NCBI RefSeq assembly: GCF_000067165.1
Contig: NC_010162.1
Span: 4,112,501-4,176,500 of the forward strand
Origin: Sorangium cellulosum So ce56
GTDB taxonomy: Bacteria > Myxococcota_A > Polyangia > Polyangiales > Polyangiaceae
Direction of reading: 5' to 3'
DNA: 64,000 nt
Of the stretch, positions 17,994 through 26,331 are shown one piece after another. The notes beneath the pieces were generated by a model. That model did no database searches. It was not told the origin of the DNA and worked only from the letters and a program-made list of their open reading frames with translations. Both the position numbers and the translations under genes were made by a program. Each line of letters begins with the position of its first letter. Position 1 is the first letter of the stretch.

Positions 17994-19838
17994 ATGGGCG
18001 GGTCGAACCTCCACTCTGCCTGGGCGCAGCTGTTCGTCCGCGCGCTCGCGCAGGCCGGGGTGCGCGACCTGGTCCTCTGCCCCGGCTCGCGCTCCACGCC
18101 GCTCGCGATCGCGGCGATGGAGAGCGAGGAGGTGCGCTGCCACAGCGTCGTCGACGAGCGCGCCGCCGCGTTCTTCGCGCTCGGGCAGGCGCGCGTCACC
18201 GGGCGGCCCAGCGTCTTCGTGTGCACCTCGGGCACCGCCGGCGCGCACGCGCTCCCGGCGATCATCGAGGCGCACCAGAGCTTCACCCCGCTCATCGCGA
18301 TCACGGCCGACCGCCCGTGGGAGCTCGCCGACGCCGCGGCCGCGCAGACCATCGATCAGACCAAGCTCTTCGGCGACCACGTCCGTCACTTCGCCGAGCT
18401 CGGGCTGCCGGATCCGTCGCCCCTCGCGTTGCGCGCGGTGACGCGCATCGCGGCCCAGGCGGTCACGCGCGCGCTGTCGCCGACGCCGGGCGCGGTCCAC
18501 ATCAACGCGCGCTTCCGCAAGCCGCTCGAGCCGGTCGACGCGACCGGGCCCGAGCCGTGGCAGGCAGAGTGGGAGGCGCTGATGCGCCGCGCCGGCACGC
18601 GGGTCGTGTCGGCCCGCGCCGGGGTCGACGGGCGGGCGATCGAGGAGCTCGCCGCGCGCTGCGCGCGCGCGGAGCGGGGGCTCATCGTGTGCGGCCCCGC
18701 CGAGAGCCGAGAGGACGACGCGCGCGCGCGCCGCGCGGTGCTCGCGCTCTCGCGCGCGACGGGCTTCCCGGTGCTCGCCGAGGGCACGAGCCAGATCTGC
18801 TTTGGCGGCCTCACCGAGGGCGTCGTGATGCCGGCGTCGTTCGATTCGTTCCTCCGCGCGCCCGAGTTCCGCGCGGCGAACGCGCCCGACCTCATCCTCG
18901 AGCTCGGCGCCCCGCCGACGTCGGCCGGCTACGCGACCTACATCGCCGAGCACGCGAGCGCGCGCCGCGTCGTCGTCTCCTCGCACGGCTGGAACGACCC
19001 GACGAGCGCCGCGGCCGCCCTCGTCATGGGTGAGCCCGTGGAGGTGTGCGAGGCGCTCGCGGCGCGCCTCGGCGGGGCGGCGCTGAGCCTGGGGCGCGGG
19101 CGGCGGGACTGGGCCGCGACGTTCGCGCGCGCCGGCGAGATCGCGGCCGGGCACGCCGCGCGCGCTTGCGCCGGGGACGAGCTGACGGAGGGCGCCATCG
19201 CCCGGATGGTGGCCAGCGCGTGCCCTGCGGGCTCGCTGCTCGCGATCGGCAACAGCATGCCGGTGCGCGATCTCGACACGTACTGCCCGCCGTCGGCGCG
19301 CGCGCTGCGCGTGCTGCACCAGCGCGGGGCGAGCGGGATCGACGGCCTCGTGTCGGCGGCGGCCGGCGCGCGCGTGGCGGCCGCCGCGCCGGTCACGTTG
19401 CTGCTCGGCGATCTCAGCCTGCTGCACGATCTGACCGGGCTGCTCCTCGCCGCGAAGGCAACGGGCGACGGCCGAGCGCCGCTCGTCATCGTGGTGGTCC
19501 AGAACGACGGCGGCCGCATCTTCGAGCACCTCCCCATCGCCAGGCGCGGCGCCGCGCTGCTCGAGCGGTGCTTCACGATGCCGCAGCACCTCGATTTCGC
19601 GCCCGCGGCGGCGATGTTCGGGCTCGCCTACGAGCGCGCCGGCACCGCCGGGGAGCTCGCCCGCGCGCTCGCCGCGGGGTACCAGCGGGCGGGCGCGACG
19701 CTGATCGAGGCGGTGGTGCCGCCCCACGACGGCGCCGCCCGCGTGGCGCGGCTCTGGTCCGACGTTCGTCGCGACGTCGCGGCCCTGGGCAGCGCGCCGG
19801 CCGCGGACGGCGCGGCGGCCGATCTGCAGACTCCATGA
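17994..19838 (+). CDS. menD: MenD, SEPHCHC synthase
   Basis: 614 residues. ThDP- and Mg-dependent enzyme that adds the succinyl-semialdehyde unit of 2-oxoglutarate to isochorismate, the first committed step to menaquinone. The N-terminal domain carries LCPGSRSTPLAIAA and the catalytic Glu region VVDERAAAFFALG, followed by VCTSGTAGAHALPAIIEAHQ. The ThDP-binding C-terminal domain has GNSMPVRDLD, LLLGDLSLLHDL and NDGGRIFEHLPIA. A GTG one codon earlier (17991) is an alternative start; a G-run (17983-17988) serves either. It lies 33 bases after ubiE. Confidence 0.96.
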   Translation: MGGSNLHSAWAQLFVRALAQAGVRDLVLCPGSRSTPLAIAAMESEEVRCHSVVDERAAAFFALGQARVTGRPSVFVCTSGTAGAHALPAIIEAHQSFTPLIAITADRPWELADAAAAQTIDQTKLFGDHVRHFAELGLPDPSPLALRAVTRIAAQAVTRALSPTPGAVHINARFRKPLEPVDATGPEPWQAEWEALMRRAGTRVVSARAGVDGRAIEELAARCARAERGLIVCGPAESREDDARARRAVLALSRATGFPVLAEGTSQICFGGLTEGVVMPASFDSFLRAPEFRAANAPDLILELGAPPTSAGYATYIAEHASARRVVVSSHGWNDPTSAAAALVMGEPVEVCEALAARLGGAALSLGRGRRDWAATFARAGEIAAGHAARACAGDELTEGAIARMVASACPAGSLLAIGNSMPVRDLDTYCPPSARALRVLHQRGASGIDGLVSAAAGARVAAAAPVTLLLGDLSLLHDLTGLLLAAKATGDGRAPLVIVVVQNDGGRIFEHLPIARRGAALLERCFTMPQHLDFAPAAAMFGLAYERAGTAGELARALAAGYQRAGATLIEAVVPPHDGAARVARLWSDVRRDVAALGSAPAADGAAADLQTP

Positions 19839-19887
19839 GCGGCGCGCGCGCTGAGAACCCCGAGCTTGCCGAGAGGGATCCACGATC

Positions 19888-20931
19888 ATGAGCCAGGTCA
19901 ACGCGAACACGAGTCCGGCACCCGACGACGTCGCGCGCGGCGCGTCCGGCGAGGGCGCGCGGGCCCCGCGAGCCGGAGAGGGGATCGTGAGCGCCGCGGC
20001 GGCGCATCGGGCGACGGGCGCGGCGGGCGCAGCCGCCCCGGGGGGAGTGCGCCCCGGCTCGCTCCGGGCGTGGCTCCTCGCGTGCCGGCCGGCGACGCTC
20101 ACCGCTGCGCTCGCGCCGGTGATGGTCGGGACCGCCGTCGCCTACGCGCTCGGCGGGATGCGGCTCGGCCCCGCGCTCTCGGCGCTCGCCGGAGCGATGC
20201 TCATCCAGATCGCGACGAACTTCGCGAACGACGTCTTCGATCACGAGAAGGGCGCCGACACGCACGAGCGGCTCGGCCCCACGCGCGCCGTGCAGGCGGG
20301 GCTGCTCACGCCGCGCCAGGTGCGCGCCGGGCTGCTCGTCACGATCGCGCTCACGCTGCCGTTCGGGGTGCACCTGGCGCTCGTGGGCGGGTGGCCCATC
20401 GTGGTGATCGGCGTCGCCTCGATCCTCGCGGGGGTCGCGTACACCGGTGGGCCGTACCCGCTCGGCTATCACGGCCTCGGCGACCTCTTCGTGTTCGTGT
20501 TCTTCGGCCTCGTCGCCGTCTGCGGTACGGCGTTCGTCCAGCTCGGCTCGGTCCCGCCGCTCGCGTGGGCGGCGGCCGTGCCGATCGGCGCCATCGCCAC
20601 CGCCGTGCTCGTCGTCAACAACGTCCGCGATCGCGAGACGGACGTCGTCGCCGGCAAGCGCACGCTCGCCGTCCGGCTCGGGCGCCGCGCGGGCGTCATC
20701 GAGTACGCGATGCTCTTCGCCGCCGCCTACGCGGTGCCGGTCGCGCTCGCCGTCGGCGAGGGCCGGCGATGGACGCTCCTCGTGCTCGCGACGTTCCCTC
20801 GCGCGGTGCGCCTGCTCCGGGTGCTGGCGACGACCGACGGCCGGCCGCTCAACGACTGCCTCGCCGGGACGGCGAAGCTGCTGCTCGCCTATGCGCTGCT
20901 CTTCTCGCTCGGCCTCGCGGCCCAGCTGTAG
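19888..20931 (+). CDS. menA: 1,4-dihydroxy-2-naphthoate polyprenyltransferase
   Basis: 347 residues. UbiA-family integral membrane prenyltransferase that joins DHNA to the polyprenyl diphosphate made by the synthase at the head of the run. The two Asp-rich motifs that bind Mg-diphosphate are NFANDVFDHEKGAD and VNNVRDRETDVVAGKR. About eight or nine hydrophobic helices follow, consistent with the family. The first ~50 residues are a polar, Ala-rich extension longer than usual; transmembrane sequence starts near LRAWLLACRP. ATG 19888 is preceded by GAGAGGGA. Spacing to menD is 49 bases and to menC 5 bases, so these genes are almost certainly co-transcribed. Confidence 0.95.
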   Translation: MSQVNANTSPAPDDVARGASGEGARAPRAGEGIVSAAAAHRATGAAGAAAPGGVRPGSLRAWLLACRPATLTAALAPVMVGTAVAYALGGMRLGPALSALAGAMLIQIATNFANDVFDHEKGADTHERLGPTRAVQAGLLTPRQVRAGLLVTIALTLPFGVHLALVGGWPIVVIGVASILAGVAYTGGPYPLGYHGLGDLFVFVFFGLVAVCGTAFVQLGSVPPLAWAAAVPIGAIATAVLVVNNVRDRETDVVAGKRTLAVRLGRRAGVIEYAMLFAAAYAVPVALAVGEGRRWTLLVLATFPRAVRLLRVLATTDGRPLNDCLAGTAKLLLAYALLFSLGLAAQL

Positions 20932-20936
20932 GGATC

Positions 20937-22004
20937 ATGCGCGTCGTCGATGCCCGCCTCGCGTCCCGGGTCCTTGATGGAGCGCGCCAGGGCCTCGTGC
21001 TGTCGCTCACCGACGACGAGGGGCGCGTCGGCCTGGGTGAGGCCACGCCGCTCCCCGGCTTCTCACCCGACACGGCCGACGAGGACCAGCGCGCGCTCGC
21101 CGAGCTGCCGGGGGCGCTCGGCGCGGTCGACCTTCCGGCCGAGGGCGCTGCGCCGACGGCGACGGCGATCCTGCGCGCGCTCGCGCCGCTGTCATCGCGG
21201 CTGCGCGATCTCCCGGCGGCGCGCTTCGCCCTGGAGACGGCGCTGCTCGATCTGCTGGGCCAGCGCCTCGGCCTCTCGATGTCGGCGTGCCTCGGCGGAC
21301 ACGTGCGCTACGCCGAGGTCCAGGTCAACGGGCTGCTCACGACCTCGGTGCCGCTGCCGGAGATGCTCGCGCGCGCTAGCGCGCTCGCCGCGCGCGGCGT
21401 CCGCGCGATCAAGGTGAAGCTCCGCTCGCGCGGGGAGGACGGCTTCGCGCGCGACCTCGAGGCGCTGCGCGCGCTGCGGCGGGAGCACCCGGGCGTCGAG
21501 CTCCGGCTCGACGCGAACGCGGCGTGGTCGCTCGACGAGGCGCCCCGTCGGCTCGCGCTCCTCGCGCCGCTCGGCCCGCGCTTCGTCGAGCAGCCGGTCG
21601 CGCCGGAGCTCCTCCATCACCTCGGCGCGCGCGATGTCCCGTGGGCGGCCGACGAGTCGCTCGCGGTCGAGGGCATGCCGGAGCGCCTGCTCGAAGCGGA
21701 AGGCTGCGCTGCGTTCATCCTGAAGCCCGCGATGCTCGGCCTGCTGCGCGCGCACGCGCTCGGCGGCAGGGCGCAGGCGCGCGGCATCGACGCCGTGGTG
21801 ACGCACCTCTTCGACGGGCCCATCGCGCTCGCCGCCTCGTGTGAGCTCGCGCTCGCCCTGCCGCGCGCGCCGCTCGCGTGCGGCCTCGACGCGCACGCCG
21901 GCCTGGAGGCGTGGCCCGCGATCCGGATCCCGCAGCTCCGCGAGGGCGGCCTGGTCGCGGCCAGCGATCGGCCCGGCCTCGGCATCCGGTCATGGACGGG
22001 CTGA
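20937..22004 (+). CDS. menC: o-Succinylbenzoate synthase
   Basis: 355 residues, enolase superfamily. It dehydrates SHCHC to o-succinylbenzoate. Catalytic and metal residues in order: Lys of AIKVKLR, Asp of LRLDANAAW, Glu of FVEQPV, Asp of WAADESL and Lys of AFILKPAMLG, all in the order expected for MenC. The N-terminal capping domain (GLGEATPLPGFSPDT) is normal. ATG 20937 is five bases after the menA stop, and the end overlaps menE by 13 bases, so translation is coupled. The family also includes dipeptide epimerases and N-acylamino-acid racemases; the men context settles it. Confidence 0.93.
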   Translation: MRVVDARLASRVLDGARQGLVLSLTDDEGRVGLGEATPLPGFSPDTADEDQRALAELPGALGAVDLPAEGAAPTATAILRALAPLSSRLRDLPAARFALETALLDLLGQRLGLSMSACLGGHVRYAEVQVNGLLTTSVPLPEMLARASALAARGVRAIKVKLRSRGEDGFARDLEALRALRREHPGVELRLDANAAWSLDEAPRRLALLAPLGPRFVEQPVAPELLHHLGARDVPWAADESLAVEGMPERLLEAEGCAAFILKPAMLGLLRAHALGGRAQARGIDAVVTHLFDGPIALAASCELALALPRAPLACGLDAHAGLEAWPAIRIPQLREGGLVAASDRPGLGIRSWTG

Positions 22005-23551
22005 GCCTCCTCGATGCCGCGCGCGATCCCGCAATCGCCGCCCGGACAGCGATCGTCCTCGGCGGCGCCGAGGACGACGCGCCGCGCGCGATCGACGTCC
22101 CCGCCCTCGGCGTCGGCCCCGGCGGCGCCCTCCGCTTCGGCGAGCTGGCGCACGCGGTCGCGGCCGTATCCGGCCGGCTCGCCCGCGCGGGGATAGGGCA
22201 GGGGGCCCGCGTGGCGCTCGTCGCGCCGAACGCGCTCGGGACCGTGGTCGTCATCCACGCGCTGCTCGCGCTCGGCGCCGTGCTCGTCCCGATCCATCCA
22301 CGTCTCACGGCCGGCGAGGCTGGCCTCCTGATCGACGACGCGCGCCCCGACCTCGTGCTGCGCGAGCCTGCGCTCGCCGCCCTGCTCGACGACGCCGCGC
22401 CGGAGATAAGCGCGCTCCGCGAGCGCGGGGCGCCCGCCGCCGAGGCCGCGCGCGTCCCGCCGCCGGACGCCTCCGGCGATCTGGCGATCGTCTACACCTC
22501 GGGCACCACCGGGCGTCCCAAGGGCGCGGTGCTCTCGCGCCGCGCGTTCCTCGCCGCCGCCGAGGGGAGCGCGGCCAACCTCGGCGTGCGCGACGACGAC
22601 CGCTGGCTGCTCTGCCTCCCGCTCTGCCACGTCGGTGGCCTCTCGATCGTGACCCGCTGCTTGCTCGCGCGCCGCGCCGTCATCCTCGCGCCTCGCTTCG
22701 AGCCCGCCTCGGTGCTCGCCTCGATCGTGCGCGACCGCGCGACGCTGCTCTCCGTGGTGCCGACGATGCTGCTCGCGCTGCTGGAGGCCGATCGCGACAA
22801 CGTCCTCGCCCGGCTCCGCGCGGTGCTCGTCGGCGGCGCGGGCGCTCCGGCGCGGGCGCTCGACGAGTGCGCGCGCCGCGGGGTCCCCGCGCTCACCACG
22901 TACGGCCTCACCGAGGCGTGCTCGCAGGTCACCGCGCAGCGCCCGCGCGATCCGCGCGCGACAGAGCCGGGCTCCGGCTCCCCGATCGCCGGCGTCGAGC
23001 TCCGCATCGAGGGCGCCGGCAGCGACGGCGTGGGCCGCATCGAGATCCGCGGCCCGGTGCTGTTCCGCGGCTACTACCGCGGCCCCGACCGCGCGCCGGA
23101 GCTCTCGGTCGACGGCGCCGGGTGGTTCGGCACCGGCGATCTCGGCGCGCTCGACGCCGCCGGGCGCCTGCACGTCGCGGCGCGCCGCAGCGATCTCATC
23201 GTGACCGGCGGAGAGAACGTCTACCCCGCCGAGGTGGAGCAGGTCCTCGCGTCCTGCGAGGGCGTCGCCGGCGCGGTGGTGTTCGGCGTGCCTGACGATC
23301 GCTGGGGCCAGGTCGTCGCCGCGGCGATCGTCCCCGAGCAGGCCTCGCCCTGCGAGGCGGGCGGCGCCGCACCCTCCCCCGCATGGCTCGGCGATCTCGC
23401 GGCCGTCGTCGCGGCGCGGCTCGCCCCGCACAAGCGCCCGCGGCGCCTCTGCGCCGTCGCGGCGCTGCCGCTCACCGCGGCCGGCAAGCTCGATCGCGCG
23501 GGCGCGGCGGCGCAGCTCGCGGCCGCGCTAGCCCCGTTCCCGCCGCGCTAG
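21992..23551 (+). CDS. menE: o-Succinylbenzoate-CoA ligase
   Basis: 519 residues, ANL adenylate-forming family. It activates o-succinylbenzoate with ATP and CoA. AMP-binding P-loop is YTSGTTGRPKGAVLS; further blocks are LCHVGGLSIVTRCLLARRA, the motif TYGLTEACSQ, WFGTGDLGALDAAGRLHV, and the hinge/C-terminal RRSDLIVTGGENVYPAEVE with the catalytic Lys in LTAAGKLDR. The ATG lies inside the end of menC. Last gene of the plus-strand run; a GC-rich potential hairpin follows and the next gene faces it. Confidence 0.94.
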   Translation: MDGLSLLDAARDPAIAARTAIVLGGAEDDAPRAIDVPALGVGPGGALRFGELAHAVAAVSGRLARAGIGQGARVALVAPNALGTVVVIHALLALGAVLVPIHPRLTAGEAGLLIDDARPDLVLREPALAALLDDAAPEISALRERGAPAAEAARVPPPDASGDLAIVYTSGTTGRPKGAVLSRRAFLAAAEGSAANLGVRDDDRWLLCLPLCHVGGLSIVTRCLLARRAVILAPRFEPASVLASIVRDRATLLSVVPTMLLALLEADRDNVLARLRAVLVGGAGAPARALDECARRGVPALTTYGLTEACSQVTAQRPRDPRATEPGSGSPIAGVELRIEGAGSDGVGRIEIRGPVLFRGYYRGPDRAPELSVDGAGWFGTGDLGALDAAGRLHVAARRSDLIVTGGENVYPAEVEQVLASCEGVAGAVVFGVPDDRWGQVVAAAIVPEQASPCEAGGAAPSPAWLGDLAAVVAARLAPHKRPRRLCAVAALPLTAAGKLDRAGAAAQLAAALAPFPPR

Positions 23552-23589
23552 CGCCCGGCGCGCCGGCCGGCGGCCGCCGCTCGGCGCGG

Positions 23590-24027
23590 CTAGGCGAGCG
23601 CGCTGCGCAGATCGTCCGGGAGCGGGCACGGCGTGAAGCGCGCGCCGTCGATGCACACGTGCACGGTCTGCCCGACGGCGGCGACCCGGCCCGCCGTCGT
23701 CACGCGGTAGCCCACCGTGAACGACGTGTCGCCGAGCTTCGGCGCGAGCACCTCGACCTCGATGGCGTCACCGAACCGGAGCGGCAGGAGGTAATCCGCC
23801 TCGGCGTGGACGAGCGGCAGCTTGATCGTGCCGCCCGCGATCATCGCAGGAAGGTCGATGCCTCGCTCCTTCAGCGCGATCATGTACGCGTCGCTGAAAT
23901 ACTCGAGGACCCGCGGATAGAAGACGATCCCGGCCGCGTCGACGTCCTGGAAGCGCACGGCGCGGCGCTCCACGGCGAGGCGCGGCGCGGTCTGCTTGAG
24001 CTCATCGACGCTGAACGCGCGCTTCAT
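23590..24027 (-). CDS. menI: Hot-dog thioesterase, probable DHNA-CoA hydrolase
   Basis: 145 residues of the 4-hydroxybenzoyl-CoA thioesterase type. The signature RFQDVDAAGIVFYPRVLEYFSDAY contains the catalytic Asp, and the rest follows the single hot-dog fold. Enzymes of this class hydrolyse DHNA-CoA to DHNA, the step just before MenA. Placement head-to-head with the 3' end of the menaquinone run (38-base gap) makes MenI the best guess, although such thioesterases are often of broad acyl-CoA specificity. It converges with menE and so is transcribed separately. Confidence 0.75.
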   Translation of the reverse strand: MKRAFSVDELKQTAPRLAVERRAVRFQDVDAAGIVFYPRVLEYFSDAYMIALKERGIDLPAMIAGGTIKLPLVHAEADYLLPLRFGDAIEVEVLAPKLGDTSFTVGYRVTTAGRVAAVGQTVHVCIDGARFTPCPLPDDLRSALA

Positions 24028-24297
24028 CGCGCCGCAGGGTAGCGCAGAGGCGCCGAGCGCGTCGCGAGGAGCGGGGTGCTCCGCCGCACCGCGGCGCCCT
24101 CCTTCTCCGGCTCTGACGCGGGCGGTCAGGTCTCACCGCCGACGCTTCGCCGGGTCGTTCTTCTGTCCATTTCTGCTCGCCGTCGTCCGTTTCGCAGTCC
24201 ATGCTCGCCCGCGATGGCTGACCGACGTCCCGGCGGTCTCGGGGCCGGGTCCCGCAGGCTGCGTCGCGCCACCTCGAACGATCGCGAGCGCCGCGCG

Positions 24298-25266
24298 ATG
24301 CGATGCCTCGGGGCCCGAGCGCCGCGTTCCCGCGGCGTGCTCGCGGCGCTCGCTTGCCTCCTGGCAGCGAGCTGCGCGGTCGCGTGCGAGTCGACGCCTG
24401 TGTCGACCCCGACGCCGATGCCCTCTCAGAGCCCGCCGGTCGCTGCGCTGCCGCGGCCTGCGTTCGCGGAGACCTCGACGCCGACCGGCGCGGCGCACGC
24501 GTCGAACCCGCTCGGCCTGCCCCCGTACCCGATCAAGCTCGAGCCAGGCCGCCGCGTGTTCACCTTCTCGGACCGGATGCTCGCCGGGGCCAAGCTCGGG
24601 TCCACGCTCGTGCTGTACGCGGCGACCGTGGTCGGCTTCGACGGCGACGACCTCATCGTCGAGGGGAGGGGGGGACCATCGTACAAGGTTCACCCGGGCT
24701 ACGTCATCCCCGTGCCCGACGCGCCCCGCCTCCGGCCCCACGACCCGCTGCTCACGGAGTGGAACGGCGTCATGAAGCACGCCGTCCTCACCCGCTTCGT
24801 GAAGGACAAGATCGAGGTCCGCTACACCGACATGGACCCGCGGACCCCGCTCGCGCAGCTCAAGGGCGTTCGCTTCGTCGTGCAGACCGCGGGGCTCGCC
24901 CCCGGCAACTTCGCCGCATGGAAGGACGGCGAGACGTGGCGCCACGTGCTGCTCGTGTCGCGGCTCGGCGGTCCTCCGGCCGAGCCCGGCGCCGTCCTGA
25001 CGTCGCTGTCCAGCAGCTCCGCGCGGTGGTTTGCCCTCGGTTACGGCGGCGCCGCGCTGCTCGCCGACGAGTCGGCGCTCCGTCCACTCCCCGTCAAGCC
25101 GAAGCTCAAGATCGGGGCGAGCGTCTGGGCCGAATGGGTCGGCGCGCTGCGTCCCGCCGTCGTGCAGAGCGCCGAAGAGACAGGCCTGTACACGGTCAAG
25201 TTCGAGCGCGCCGGGCGGCCGGCCACGGTCGGCTGGGGGCTGCTCACACCGCCGCTCGAGCCGTAA
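24298..25266 (+). CDS. Putative lipoprotein of unknown function
   Basis: 322 residues from ATG 24298. The start has a basic N-terminus, a hydrophobic run and LLAASC, an imperfect lipobox, then a Pro/Thr/Ser-rich stretch typical of exported linkers. The rest looks beta-rich with a repeated theme of short strands ending in W, for example TVVGFDGDDLIVEGRGG, AVLTRFVKDKIEVRYTDMD and PAVVQSAEETGLYTVKFERAG. These look like Tudor/SH3-like barrels binding small ligands or peptides, but no family is recognised. No ribosome site is obvious. The product was probably secreted and anchored to the outer membrane. It follows the thioesterase gene on the other strand (270 bases apart). Confidence 0.6.
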   Translation: MRCLGARAPRSRGVLAALACLLAASCAVACESTPVSTPTPMPSQSPPVAALPRPAFAETSTPTGAAHASNPLGLPPYPIKLEPGRRVFTFSDRMLAGAKLGSTLVLYAATVVGFDGDDLIVEGRGGPSYKVHPGYVIPVPDAPRLRPHDPLLTEWNGVMKHAVLTRFVKDKIEVRYTDMDPRTPLAQLKGVRFVVQTAGLAPGNFAAWKDGETWRHVLLVSRLGGPPAEPGAVLTSLSSSSARWFALGYGGAALLADESALRPLPVKPKLKIGASVWAEWVGALRPAVVQSAEETGLYTVKFERAGRPATVGWGLLTPPLEP

Positions 25267-25463
25267 CCGCACGCCATCGAAAGAGCGCGTCGCTCGATCC
25301 ACCACCCGGGCCCGAGGAGCGGGCCTGTGGGCCATGGGGAACTTCCGAGATGGGCGAGCGACGGATCGCGCATCTCGCCGCGCCGCGAAGCGGCGATCCC
25401 GAGTCGAGTAACGCCGATTGCATGCAGCGCCGGTGCGCAAGACGCTACGCGTTTTCGCCCGAC

Positions 25464-26306
25464 ATGGAGAGTGGTAAGCGCTGTAGTATGGATCTCAGGA
25501 GCGCATGGCTGGCGACGCGCCAGTGGGTCCCTTTCACCCTCAGGACCATGGCGTACGGCACCGTGTCTCTGACGCTGGGCCCCCTCACGCCGCAGCGCTC
25601 GGCGAGCCTGTGGGCGATGCGGCGCTGGTGTCAGGCGAGCGCGCGAGGGCTGGATATCGAGATCCAGGCGAGCGGACTCGAGAACGTCCCTCCCGGGGTG
25701 TTCGTCTACTGCTCCAACCACCAGAGCCTTCTTGACATCCTGGCCCTCGGCGCCGTGTTGCCGGGCGATTTCAAGTGGGCCGCCAAGCGCTCCCTCATGA
25801 AGATCCCATTCCTCGGCTGGCACCTCCGGCTCGCGGGCCATGTGCCGGTCGATCGCACGGTCGGCTCCCGCGCCGCGGTCGAGGCGATCTCGCGGTTCGA
25901 GGCGGTGCTCAAGAGCGGCAAGCCGCTGCTCGTCTTCCCCGAGGGGACGCGGAGCGAGGACGGCATCCTCCGGCAGTTCAAGAACGGCGGCTTCTATGCA
26001 GCCGTCCGCGCCGGCGTGCCCGTGGTGCCGGTCGCCATCGACGGCACGCACCTCCTCATGAAGAAGGGCGCCCTCGACACCGGCGACGGCACCCTGCGGA
26101 TCGTCCGCGTCCGGGTTGGCGCGCCGATCGCCGTGCGCCTGGACGGCCGCGAGGGCGCGCGGGTCAACGACCTGCGCGAGCGCGCCCACGCCGCGGTGAG
26201 CGAGCTCCTCCGCTCGATCGGCGGTCGCGTCGAACCGCCGGCCGGCGCCGCGGCCGCGTCGGAGGCGCCGGCGAGCGGCGCCCGGACCGAGCAGGCGTCC
26301 GGCTGA
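25464..26306 (+). CDS. plsC: 1-Acyl-sn-glycerol-3-phosphate acyltransferase
   Basis: 280 residues, PlsC/LPAAT family. It transfers a fatty-acyl group to lysophosphatidic acid to give phosphatidic acid at the inner membrane. Motif I is NHQSLLD (H86, D91), followed by KWAAKRSLMKIPFLGWHL, VDRT, FPEGTRSEDG with the Glu of motif III, and VPVVPVAIDGTH. A hydrophobic N-terminal region should anchor it. The start is uncertain between ATG 25464 and ATG 25488; neither has a strong ribosome site. The ~35 C-terminal residues are a disordered Ala/Glu tail. The next gene (minus) encodes a lipin-like phosphatase, which would act on phosphatidic acid. Confidence 0.9.
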   Translation: MESGKRCSMDLRSAWLATRQWVPFTLRTMAYGTVSLTLGPLTPQRSASLWAMRRWCQASARGLDIEIQASGLENVPPGVFVYCSNHQSLLDILALGAVLPGDFKWAAKRSLMKIPFLGWHLRLAGHVPVDRTVGSRAAVEAISRFEAVLKSGKPLLVFPEGTRSEDGILRQFKNGGFYAAVRAGVPVVPVAIDGTHLLMKKGALDTGDGTLRIVRVRVGAPIAVRLDGREGARVNDLRERAHAAVSELLRSIGGRVEPPAGAAAASEAPASGARTEQASG

Positions 26307-26331
26307 CGGGGCGACGCGCCGGCGGGGCGGA

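Noticed and set aside
16488..20102. 1204-codon minus-strand open frame opposite mvaA, ubiE and menD
   Set aside because: Shadow of three well-identified genes; no motif, low-complexity Arg/Ala composition.
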